This document shows, in pieces, positions 1 through 11,400 of a DNA stretch of 32,153 nucleotides. The stretch lies in the NCBI GenBank assembly GCA_026415655.1, contig JAOAGR010000012.1, positions 1 to 32,153 on the forward strand, given 5' to 3'. Numbering within the stretch: the first letter of the stretch is position 1; the number at the start of each line of letters is the position of its first letter. The position numbers were made by a program, and so were the translations under genes. Below the pieces are notes generated by a model. The model had not been told where the DNA came from and searched no databases. It saw only the letters and a program-made list of their open reading frames with translations. The DNA is from Candidatus Dojkabacteria bacterium (GTDB taxonomy: Bacteria; Patescibacteriota; Dojkabacteria; JAOAGR01).

Positions 1-2
1 GT

Positions 3-1542
<1,540 letters not shown>

Positions 1543-1591
1543 ACTACAAATATTGAATAATTGTTTATCACTATAATATAATATTTATCAT

Positions 1592-1665
1592 TGCCAGATC
1601 GTCTAATGGTAGGACAGGGGACTCTGGATCCCTTAGTCTAGGTTCGAATCCTAGTCTGGCAGCCA
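1592..1665 (+). tRNA. tRNA-Gln(CTG), CCA encoded
   Basis: Acceptor TGCCAGA/TCTGGCA, anticodon loop CTCTGGA, T-loop TTCGAAT, G73, CCA. Confidence 0.93.
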
Positions 1666-1794
1666 GCAGGAATTAAAAATTAGTCATTATATGTTGTTTG
1701 CAAGTTTCAAGAAATCGATTGATATAAAGATATTCAAGTGTTGCAGATTGGAATATAAAGACGTATATTTAATTTATATTTTATTTTAAAACTT

Positions 1795-2763
1795 ATGAAT
1801 AGGCAGGTCCTTGTGAGTGGTGAAGGACAGTCAGCATTGTCAGATTTAGCGACCCGGCTTGTTGAAAGAATCCAAGAAGATGTTACTGGCCTAAATCTAT
1901 CGCGTGTTATACAATTTGTGGAAGAACAATGATTTGGAATCAATAGAGAAAGAAAATGTATAATTTTTAATCCAAGCGAACTACTTAAGGTTCAAGAGAT
2001 TCTTGGAAATACAGGATTATTGATACCCGAGTTTTATGACAATTGTGGTATTCAAGGTGCTTATGTTCCAGAAATAAACTGTATACTAGTTCTACGTGAC
2101 AGTGCTCTTGAAGCGGTAAATGATCCAACATTGATAGAGGCTTTTTTGGTTCATGAGATGATGCATGCTAGTGCACACAAGCTTATAAAGGAGGGGTGGT
2201 TTCGTTCGCCATATGATGAAACTTACTGGGGGACGTTTTTAGAGGAAGGGTGGGCAGACTTGCATAGAGGAATATATAGATCCCGATATATGGAACTAAA
2301 AAGTTTGCAAGAGAAATTAAATTATGATAATCTATCTACTGAATCTATAGTGCCAATACGTTTTGCGAAAGATAATATATATCTTCCAATTCCGGTAAAG
2401 TATTTACATGTCGCGTCGGATGGAAAAGTCAGGTACTCTATTACAGCTTTTGCTGGTTATGCTTTGGAATTACTTTGGAGGAAACGTCCTGATTTAAGAG
2501 ATGCTATGAAAGAAGCTAGAACATTATTTTCTGGACTAGAAAGAGTAAAAAGTATTTTAGATGAGATTCATCGAGGAATCTATAGAGCATTACAACTTGG
2601 GGGTTATACCGAGGATGATTTCGTGAATAAACTTAATATGGTAATATCAAAATTTTATGGTGGATTACCAAGTTTTATAGATGGGGAAAGAGAAAAATTA
2701 ACAGAAGAATTAAAAGAGGTGTGGAACAATATTTTATCGCCCGATAGACGTAAAATCTTTTAA
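1795..2763 (+). pseudogene. HExxH zinc metallopeptidase-like protein interrupted by one in-frame TGA (1930-1932); downstream ORF 2020-2763 uses TTG
   Basis: ATG at 1795 reads MNRQVLVSGEGQSALSDLATRLVERIQEDVTGLNLSRVIQFVEEQ, then TGA, then the same frame continues FGINRERKCIIFNPSELLKVQEILGNTGLLIPEFYDN...; HEMMH motif and EEGWAD downstream. Confidence 0.6.
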
Positions 2764-2766
2764 TCG

Positions 2767-2812
2767 ATAATAGTATTGAACTTTTGTATTGATACTGATT
2801 ATTGTTTTATAT
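2767..2812 (+). terminator. Weak putative intrinsic terminator
   Basis: ATAATAGTAT / ATACTgATTAT stem with bulge, followed by a T-rich tract. Confidence 0.35.
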
Positions 2813-3048
2813 TTTTTATTTTTAGAATAAAGTTTGTTGTCTTAAAAAACGATTTTGATTCTTTTTGATTGGTTTAAATTTATATTTTTAAATATGGTAA
2901 AATTTCCGTATATGTATATTTAACGGAGTCTATGTTTTAAAATGTTTTTGACTTATCATTTATATCAAATCAAAGATATGGAAAAGATACAAATAGATTT
3001 GTTATATACAACTTTTGCTGTATTATATTTTGAAGTAATTAATATTTT

Positions 3049-3921
3049 ATGTATGATATAAACGAACTTCGAAAAAAGATTGATGAAATAGATAAACAAT
3101 TATTAGATTTACTAAATCAACGTTTTGACATAACTCGCAAGATTGGTAGGTATAAAATTTTGAATGAACTCAAATTTTATGACAAAGATAGGTGGAATGA
3201 GCTACTGAAGAAAAAAATAGAGTATATTAATAATAATTGTAAAAATCTTACTGAAGCTTGTGTGGTGGATATCTTTAACATTTTTCATGCATATTCTATA
3301 CAAAAACAGAAAGAGCTTCTTAAAAGCCAGAATAAAAAAATCAGGGTTGGTATACAGGGGGGACGAGGGAGTTTTAATGAACAAGCTCTACTCGAAAATA
3401 AAGATGTTATATTTGGTAACAAAGAAGTTGAGATTGTCTATTTATATACAACAGAAAATGTATTACATGCTCTCAGTGTCCACGAAATAGATTATGGTCA
3501 GTTCGCTCTTTTCAATATACTAGGAGGAGTTGTTGAAGAAACTATCACAAATGTTGGTAGGTATGATTTTGAGTACGTTAGTTCATATAAAACTCGTATT
3601 TCTCATGCTTTGATGAAAAAGAAAGGAGTACCGCTAGAAAAAATCGATACAGTAATGGCTCACCCACAAGTTTTTTTACAGACAAAAGATACAATGGCTA
3701 AAAAGTATCCAAATCTACGTCAGATCTCAGGTAATGGTGAGATGATAACGCATTCAAAGGTCGCAGAATTATTGGCTAGTGGTGAACTTGAAGACAATAT
3801 TGCGGTAATGGGTTCAAGCTTGTTAGCTGAAATTTTTAATCTCGATATAGTAGAGACAAATTTAGAAGACAATAAAGAAAACTATACATTTTTTGTTTTG
3901 GTTAAACCTAAAAGTTATTAA
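3049..3921 (+). CDS. pheA: Chorismate mutase / prephenate dehydratase-like bifunctional protein
   Basis: N-terminal AroQ-type helix (INELRKKIDEIDKQLLDLLNQRFDITRKIGRYK); C-terminal PDT-like region (GIQGGRGSFNEQA, AHPQVFLQT, NLEDNKENYTFFVLV). Confidence 0.82.
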   Translation: MYDINELRKKIDEIDKQLLDLLNQRFDITRKIGRYKILNELKFYDKDRWNELLKKKIEYINNNCKNLTEACVVDIFNIFHAYSIQKQKELLKSQNKKIRVGIQGGRGSFNEQALLENKDVIFGNKEVEIVYLYTTENVLHALSVHEIDYGQFALFNILGGVVEETITNVGRYDFEYVSSYKTRISHALMKKKGVPLEKIDTVMAHPQVFLQTKDTMAKKYPNLRQISGNGEMITHSKVAELLASGELEDNIAVMGSSLLAEIFNLDIVETNLEDNKENYTFFVLVKPKSY

Positions 3922-4397
3922 TTAAGAATTAACTCTAACCACTTTATAATGTAGCTACTGTTATTTTTTTCATTGTTTATATTTTCATTATCGTAATTTT
4001 TTATACTGTCGATATTATGTGATATTTGTGTTGTAGGATTAGGAGAGATATTTATATTGTTGGCCTGATTTAGTTTATACAAGATTTCTCCGTCTTTTAT
4101 CATGCCCATGTTCCTAGCTTCTCCTTCAAGGTAAAATTGACTAAAAATCTGTTCTTTAATGATCTGTAGTCGCCTGTTTTCGTTTTTCAGTTCTTCAATT
4201 TGCGCTTCATAAATCCTGACTTTTTCTTCAATATTAGATTTATTTATTATACTGGCTAGTATTTCATTGGAGACAAATAAAATTGTGCTAAAGATAATTA
4301 CAAAATAGATAACATGAAAGACTAAATCAGAGAGTTTAGATTTTAAGTTATCACGTATTTTACTTAAATGTATAACAAAAGAATTCCTAATTGTCAT
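3918..4397 (-). CDS. FtsB/DivIC-like septum formation initiator family protein
   Basis: Single N-terminal TM, coiled coil, then EGEARNMGMIKDGEILYKL, typical of the DivIC/FtsB family. Confidence 0.75.
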   Translation of the reverse strand: MTIRNSFVIHLSKIRDNLKSKLSDLVFHVIYFVIIFSTILFVSNEILASIINKSNIEEKVRIYEAQIEELKNENRRLQIIKEQIFSQFYLEGEARNMGMIKDGEILYKLNQANNINISPNPTTQISHNIDSIKNYDNENINNEKNNSSYIIKWLELILN

Positions 4398-4441
4398 ATG
4401 GGCAGTTTTAAAAATATCTTAGCAACTTGAGATAAAAATAA

Positions 4442-4469
4442 AAACCCTTTCTATTTCTAGAAAGGGTTT
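4442..4469 (-). terminator. Intrinsic terminator (minus strand)
   Basis: 11-bp perfect stem AAACCCTTTCT/AGAAAGGGTTT, 6-nt loop, followed on the minus strand by TTTATTTTTATC. Confidence 0.85.
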
Positions 4470-4523
4470 GGTAAAAGAGGCCTACCGATTTATGTTATCA
4501 ATTTTTATAAAATTTGCAAATTA

Positions 4524-4814
4524 TTAAAAGTACAAAATTTTAATCAATAATGCGACAGCTGAAATTAATCCCACAAAAAAGCTTAAATATATAAGTTGAT
4601 TGTTCAAAATTATTTTTTTGCTTTTGTTTTTCTTTGTTAATACACTATATAAAATGTAAAATATTGAGGCTATTAGATTACCAAAAAAGAAACTAAGAAA
4701 AAATACAGCTATTATGTTTATTTCATTGATTTCAGAGTAGGGGGGGATGAAATTGAATATCGTTATTATGCCAATAATTGAAACTGTAATTATTAAAAAC
4801 AAAATCCAGGACAT
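4524..4814 (-). CDS. Small multi-TM membrane protein, unknown function
   Basis: 96 aa, about three hydrophobic segments; bounded by terminators. Confidence 0.65.
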   Translation of the reverse strand: MSWILFLIITVSIIGIITIFNFIPPYSEINEINIIAVFFLSFFFGNLIASIFYILYSVLTKKNKSKKIILNNQLIYLSFFVGLISAVALLIKILYF

Positions 4815-4833
4815 AGTTTATTATGTCCTGGAT
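4804..4833 (-). terminator. Intrinsic terminator hairpin overlapping the next gene's start codon
   Basis: 12-bp perfect stem ATCCAGGACATA/TATGTCCTGGAT, loop GTTTAT; T-rich downstream on the minus strand; ATG at 4812-4814 lies in the stem. Confidence 0.7.
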
Positions 4834-4856
4834 AGTATTGATTTTCAACTTAAGAT

Positions 4857-7800
4857 TTAGGCTAGATATTCTTCTTTTCGAACAAATCTCATCAAAATAT
4901 AGGCTGTAGTTGATACCAATCCTGGTAAAATTAATTGTATAAATCCATCAGCACCAGTGTCCTTTGAAGGTGGTACTATTATCTTTACACAAGCTTCGGC
5001 ATTATTACTGCGAGCACCATTATTATCATTTGATCTAACATCAGTATAAACAGTATCACAAGTACTATTTGTACCAGCTAAAGCCTCATATACAAGCTCT
5101 ATTGTGTATGACCGATTGTATTCTAAGTTACCTAATGGCCCCGCATTAGTTACACTTTGCAGATCTTGAATATTTTCAATTCTCCACGGACTTACGTGTG
5201 GAACATTTGTAATTTCTGCGGCTCTACCATTTGGTGCTGTAATACGTGCTCTTATGGGTCTCAAAAATCTAATATCGTAAGTATCTACAAAATCTATATC
5301 ATTATACGTTCTTCTCTCAGGATCGTTATTGGTAATAGTTATTCTAAATCTTGCTTCTTGGGTAATATTTACCTCCGGTGTAACAGTATTTTTACTAATT
5401 TGTACGGTAAGTGGTCTGGGTGTACGTGTGAAGAACTCATCACAACTTCTCAGATCTACAGTCCTGACTTCGGTTTCGTTTCTATCATTTACAAATCTTA
5501 TGGTGTTTATAAGTCCACAGTTATCATTTTCTCTAGCATTTTGTGGTAAATTGTCTGTGGATTGAAGCGTTCTGAATCTTACTCTCAGAACGAATGTCTC
5601 ATTGACTGTGAGTATTCCATCTTCGCCTGGTATATTACCTGATTTAGGAGGCATATCGTCCCATCGAAGAGTTATTAAATTATTATTTGGACCAATTCTT
5701 GTAGTTGGTGCTAGATTTACATTTCTGTATGTAGCATCAACAAATTCAAGATATCTACTATCAAATTCATCTGATAGATTAAATGATCTTATGTCTACAT
5801 TTCCAGTATTTCTCACAACAATGTCAAAGACAACATTGTTTCGGATATTCTGATAATTTCCCTCAATAAGTCGTTTTTCTATAGTTATATTCGGATTTTG
5901 TGTTTGGCGGGTGCAATTTCTAAATACAAAGGTGGCAGTTTGGCCGTTGGTTAGGTTGCTTATGGTTCTGCCTGGTGGGTCTACAAATTCCAAATTTGGA
6001 TAGTTTGTTGTCTGTCGTATTCTTTGTATTTCATCAGTTATTTCTACTCTTACGGGTATTTGATTAGAAAGAAAATTATGAGTTCTTACGGAGTTACCGT
6101 CTGTCGTGCCAGTTTGTGTAGAATTGTCTTGTGCGGTTATTCTGTAGTTTATTCCACCAAGCCTAATAGTTTGATTATTATCACGACATACAGCTTCAAC
6201 ATTTACTGATTGATTTGTAATTTGAGCGAAATTAAATTCGACAACACATAGGTTGTTTTGATTATTAGATCCCGGTCTTACATCTCCTCTTATCCGGAAT
6301 GTTCTTAAATCATTATCATTATTGACAGTCAGATCGAACGATGGACTATTTGATGTGTTCGATGCTGATAATGGAACCCGTGTACCGTAAAATGTGACAG
6401 CTTGTTCGTATATATATTCACTTGGATTACCTGAGTATCTAATATTTACTCTCAATCTATCGCCTCTATTTACATTACAAGCGGCGGGATTAGAAGCATT
6501 ACATGTATTATTATTTCTTAAATTTGTTATTTCTAAACCTGTACATCTTGGCGTTTCTGTCTGTGCCGGTCTAGCGTTGGCTACACAGATGTTGTCACAT
6601 CTCTGATTTAGATGTCTCCATTGTACACCGGTACAGTTACCACTGTTGTCCCTGTTTACACAGTATACCTCGATTGTATCCCCACCATCAGTGCGACCTG
6701 ATACATTTCTACAAAATCTCATTCCTTCTACCCAATCAGCATGGTAATTCACGCCAAACATTATGCCTTGTCTGAAATCTAGTTTATTATTACATTGTCC
6801 TACTTTATCTTGTCCAGCATCTCCTCGTGATAATTCTGTTAAATAATTATTTGGTAAAGTAAATGTAGCTGTTGTTGTGTTACCAGATGTATTTATGTTT
6901 GTATTGACTGTTCCATTGCGAATTAGATAAAAATTACATCCCTGAGAAGGATCCGCATTAATGGGCTTCATCCAGAAAGTTCTAAATAATGTATTTGCAT
7001 CACCACCAGTTGATATTAATCTCAATTGTGTACCTGGTTTTGGTAATCCATCAGCAATATTAACAGAATTTACAGATGCAACATTTATGTTTTTTTGCTG
7101 GTCATTTGTATCGGTGTATTCTATTCGCAAAGAAGTACATTGTCCTGTTATTGGTATATAACAATTTGTAAAATCAAAAATCGCTTCTCCACCGTTTGAT
7201 ATAGTAATTGTACTTGGGCTTATTTGTCTTAATTGAGTAAATCTTTGTAACTGGGGCAATCTCTTGATTTCATCAAGATTAGAACTGAGTGTGACGTTAA
7301 CATTTCCCGTGCCATTAAATGTATGACTGTTTAGGCTATTACTTGTAGTACCATTCTGCGTCTGTCCATTCATTGAGGCTTGATATCTTATTCCAGTTAT
7401 TTTGAATATTTCATTCCTTCCATCTTCGGTCATACATCTTGCGCCGACTTTTATGGAGGTTGATGCGGGTGGTGGGGTTGTAGGTATCCTACATCCACTA
7501 TATTCGAGTCTACATGTGCCACCATCCCTGAGTTGTAAACCTGCACATGTATTGTTGGAGACATAAACACCATTATTTGATGTTGGAGAGTTGTCCAGAT
7601 TAAGACGTACCGGAAGATCAGTATCAGCGAAGTAATCAAAACTAATAGTGTATCTCTGTACACTTGAACTGGGTCTTACATTATTATACGTCTGTGCAGC
7701 TAGGCCTCTTCCGTCGGAACTGCGAACAACTGATGCCGTAATGGTGAAATTACCTGTTCTATCGTTTCCATCGACACATATAACTTCTAGATTTACACTA

Positions 7801-8315
7801 GCCCGTTTTGGGCCAGGTGTTTGCCTTGGAGGACATTTGATAGCATATGGATTATGACAGACTGCCGCTATTCCTCTCACTATACGACTTCCGTCAGGAA
7901 GTGTTTCACCGGGTACATTTGGATTGTTACAGATATTTGTATCTATACCACATTCTGTATATTCAGATACTGGTCTGAGTGCAAAATTACCATAAGTTAA
8001 ACCCTGTTCTTGGTTCACTATGATGTTATTCGAACAGACACAGATCGTGTCTGGACCAGGATTGCATCCTCGAAATTCTGATAATGCACATTTTCCACCG
8101 CCAGTCTGGTATCGGCAATTGCGGTCTCCGTATGTCCAAGTTGCGTTGAATGAGTGAGCATAAACTGTATTATCCTGATTATTTTTTGAATGATCGACGT
8201 TTAGTATTGCTGATGCAAGATAGATTATGAAGAATATACCAAAGATTATGAATCCAGATAACGTGAAAATGTATTTATATTTTTGAGTTTTAGATAATAG
8301 TGTAGAAGTGTACAT
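4857..8315 (-). CDS. Very large Cys-rich surface protein with DUF11-like C-terminal repeats and C-terminal TM anchor
   Basis: N-terminal TM (YIFTLSGFIIFGIFFIIYLASAIL), extracellular Cys/Asn/Thr-rich repeats, DUF11-like regions (TVQISKNTVTPEVNITQEARFRITITNND), C-terminal TM then RKEEYLA; likely start MYTST at 8315 (ORF track start 8354). Confidence 0.8.
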   Translation of the reverse strand: MYTSTLLSKTQKYKYIFTLSGFIIFGIFFIIYLASAILNVDHSKNNQDNTVYAHSFNATWTYGDRNCRYQTGGGKCALSEFRGCNPGPDTICVCSNNIIVNQEQGLTYGNFALRPVSEYTECGIDTNICNNPNVPGETLPDGSRIVRGIAAVCHNPYAIKCPPRQTPGPKRASVNLEVICVDGNDRTGNFTITASVVRSSDGRGLAAQTYNNVRPSSSVQRYTISFDYFADTDLPVRLNLDNSPTSNNGVYVSNNTCAGLQLRDGGTCRLEYSGCRIPTTPPPASTSIKVGARCMTEDGRNEIFKITGIRYQASMNGQTQNGTTSNSLNSHTFNGTGNVNVTLSSNLDEIKRLPQLQRFTQLRQISPSTITISNGGEAIFDFTNCYIPITGQCTSLRIEYTDTNDQQKNINVASVNSVNIADGLPKPGTQLRLISTGGDANTLFRTFWMKPINADPSQGCNFYLIRNGTVNTNINTSGNTTTATFTLPNNYLTELSRGDAGQDKVGQCNNKLDFRQGIMFGVNYHADWVEGMRFCRNVSGRTDGGDTIEVYCVNRDNSGNCTGVQWRHLNQRCDNICVANARPAQTETPRCTGLEITNLRNNNTCNASNPAACNVNRGDRLRVNIRYSGNPSEYIYEQAVTFYGTRVPLSASNTSNSPSFDLTVNNDNDLRTFRIRGDVRPGSNNQNNLCVVEFNFAQITNQSVNVEAVCRDNNQTIRLGGINYRITAQDNSTQTGTTDGNSVRTHNFLSNQIPVRVEITDEIQRIRQTTNYPNLEFVDPPGRTISNLTNGQTATFVFRNCTRQTQNPNITIEKRLIEGNYQNIRNNVVFDIVVRNTGNVDIRSFNLSDEFDSRYLEFVDATYRNVNLAPTTRIGPNNNLITLRWDDMPPKSGNIPGEDGILTVNETFVLRVRFRTLQSTDNLPQNARENDNCGLINTIRFVNDRNETEVRTVDLRSCDEFFTRTPRPLTVQISKNTVTPEVNITQEARFRITITNNDPERRTYNDIDFVDTYDIRFLRPIRARITAPNGRAAEITNVPHVSPWRIENIQDLQSVTNAGPLGNLEYNRSYTIELVYEALAGTNSTCDTVYTDVRSNDNNGARSNNAEACVKIIVPPSKDTGADGFIQLILPGLVSTTAYILMRFVRKEEYLA

Positions 8316-8471
8316 AATATATATTTTATCACAACAGATACTTTGTGTAAACATATGAATGAGTTATGTGTAACAAATCATGATGTTGGATACTTGTCTG
8401 CGTTTAACTAGTGGCAATAGTATTGGGGAAGAAGATTGAAGATAGTATAAAAAAATGTTAAACTATGTATC

Positions 8472-11400
8472 ATGTCAAATAAAAGCCATCCATCTAAGAA
8501 TAACAGAGCAGTTCTGTTAGAGAATATCAAAGAGACGCTAGAGAAAATAAAGAATACCTTTACTAATAACTTTAAGAATAGTGGTCATTTAAATTATCAA
8601 AAATTTTTTCTTGGTAGAAATCTAATTACTCATAAAAATAAAAGATTGATTGTCGTAATGACGCTAGCATTTGCAGTTGTTATTACAGGAGTAGTTTTAG
8701 CTGTTTTGGCGTTTGTTGGCAATAATACCACTTCGCCCAGCAATACCCAGGCTAATAATAGAAGTTGGCATTTGCAAGATCGAAAGTATTATTTTTCCCA
8801 AATGAAGGAATATTTAAATGAAATCAGAACTAAATTTCCGAATGAAAATAATTCTGAAGTTGTGTATAGTATAGAAGTATTATGGAATAATACTAACTAT
8901 GGATGTACTAATAATAAGGGGCAACATTTATATGATTTAAAACCTGGTTTTTTATTTGTATTGAAAAATGGTGATACATATAAGTATTATCATGGTGCAG
9001 GAAGTTGGAAAGATACGAATAAAGGGATAATAAGTATCGATACTGTATTTCTTTGTAAACAAATAAATACATTTGAACAAGAAAATTTGCCATGGCCATA
9101 TATGGCTTCAATATATAAAAATGATCTTAAATTATGTTCAGTTGAGGCTATTAATAACTTTGTCAAAGGTGCAAATAAAATAACAAATAAATATGTCAAT
9201 GCGGATCTTACCTCAGGCACTATAACTTTAAATCCGGGACATGCAGTAGACATTAGTGTCTCATTATTTAATACATCAGATAAGATTAGATTGTTTATAT
9301 ATGATAAGAATGGTAATCCACTTAAATTGAGGTACGCTTATAATAACAGCAATCCAGGTGATTTTCAAACTTACAATGACATAGTAAATAAAGCTTCTGA
9401 GATGACTGTTGCTACAATCCCTACATCAACGTTTGCGGAGATTGGTACGGCATGGTTGCCCACTGATATTTACGCTAGTGGATTTGTCGGTGCTATAACA
9501 TATAACGCGAAATTTAGAGTTTCGTTTTCTCAACTGTTTCAAGATTTTTATATTACAGAATCCAATGGTAATGTAAAACTAAGTAATTCTTTTAATGATG
9601 AAGTCTATTTAATCGTTCATAATATAGATGACAATACTATTACAGCTAACGATAGGTGTGGCATAAGAGTGAAGTTGAATATTAATGATTCAAATCGACC
9701 AATGTGTCAGATAGATGCAGTAAAAGTTTATGATGCAAATGGACGAGAGGTTCAAAATCACGGAAACAAATTATATAAAGGCGAAGCAATATCATATAGT
9801 ATGTTAGTGCGCAACCCGGTTTCGCATACTGCTTTTGCGGTGATAGAAAATAGAGACAATTCTAATAAAGTGGCAACTTTTAATAAAGAAGTTAATGACA
9901 CTATTGGTAATCTATTGAATCCTGTTAGATCGTATATGTATCCTTATACTATAAAAAATGATAGTGGAGTAGATATAAAATTAACAGGATGGAGACTTCT
10001 GCCACAGCATAATCAGATTGTTGCACATTCTGACGATGTTAATGGATCGGTACAAATATATAAATATACTGTCGTAATAGGATATGAACAAATAGCATCA
10101 GATGATATTTTGGATGTAAATTATGCTACTAATGTCAAAGGGGCAGATGGGAAAATAAAAAATGCACAATTAAAAATATATCCGGACAGATGGGGTGTAG
10201 GTCAATTAGGGCGTGTAGCAAATCCAGCAGAGTGTATGCCTGTTTTTGAAATAATTCGTGAAGAGAGGAATAAACCTAAACCCATTGAGAGTACTTGTAG
10301 AATAATTCTAGAGTATGATAACGCATCACAACGTTGTGATGGTGCAAGTGGTCAAGTCTGTAGGCTACTAGGAAAAGGTAAAAATGCAAAAGTTACTGTT
10401 GCATCTAATTTAGCAACTCTTCAAACAGTAAATACACGATATAATCTTGCAGAAGATATTACTTATAATAATGGTAAAACAACTCAAAATTCCTATTTAT
10501 CTAATAGCGAACAAAATTCTGTTGATTTTGCCAATTACCCAAATAATTACAGAGCCGATGAAATAGGGAGAGAGTTTGGAGGACAGGTCAATATCCCTGA
10601 CACTACGCCAGTACCTTGTATGCTGAAAGTTCAATTTTCTGAAGTTGGTCAGCCACCACAACCTCCGGTCACCCAGACACCTGTCGTGACTCCAACGCCA
10701 ACAGTGGTACAAACCCCGGGACAACGACCGTCAACATGTCAAACAGTTAAATTAAAAAATATAACTAAGAATAAGGAGTGCTGGGATGTTGAGATGAGTA
10801 AGTGTGAAATAGCTCATGGTCATAGATTAAAAGTAGAGAATGTTTCCTATACTGGCCCAGAGCCACAAGGATATGAGGCGGTTGTAACTCAGATAAGTTA
10901 TAACAATGAGTCCACAGAACTAATACTTACTCAAGGTGATGAATTCACGGTAGATGACAATACTCGTACATTACAGGTGATGGGAAGAATAAAAGTCAAT
11001 AATAAAGATTATAATTGTAAAACTTATTCCACTGATATTAGGCCGCCTTTAGCCTGTTCTGACATAGTCTATAAGATCAAAAATGTTACCAAAAATCTAA
11101 CATGTAATGCTAAAGCTGGTAGTATTCATAATCTCAGTAATTGTCAGATAGAAAGAGGAGATGTAATAGAAGTTCGTGTTCCAAAAGTCTCTTGGGTGAG
11201 AGATTACAATATCACTAAACCTTCTTTATTAGTGTTTTATGAGGGATTGAAACTTTTTAGTGGATCAGAATATGCTGATGATTTCTTCTATACCATGGTG
11301 AATAATGCGACTGATAATGAATATGTTTTCAGAATCGATGGGTCCAATGCGGATACTAAATATTATAAGTGGGGATATTACGCAGATGACTATGGCGAAA

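Noticed and set aside
1930-1932. Selenocysteine at the in-frame TGA
   Set aside because: No convincing SECIS-like hairpin directly downstream and no family reason for Sec at this position.
5157-7857. Multiple plus-strand ORFs (60-130 aa) inside the large minus-strand surface gene
   Set aside because: Shadow ORFs opposite a long coding frame; no recognisable domains.
10497-10724. Minus-strand 75-aa ORF inside the plus-strand surface gene
   Set aside because: Shadow of the Pro/Thr linker coding region.
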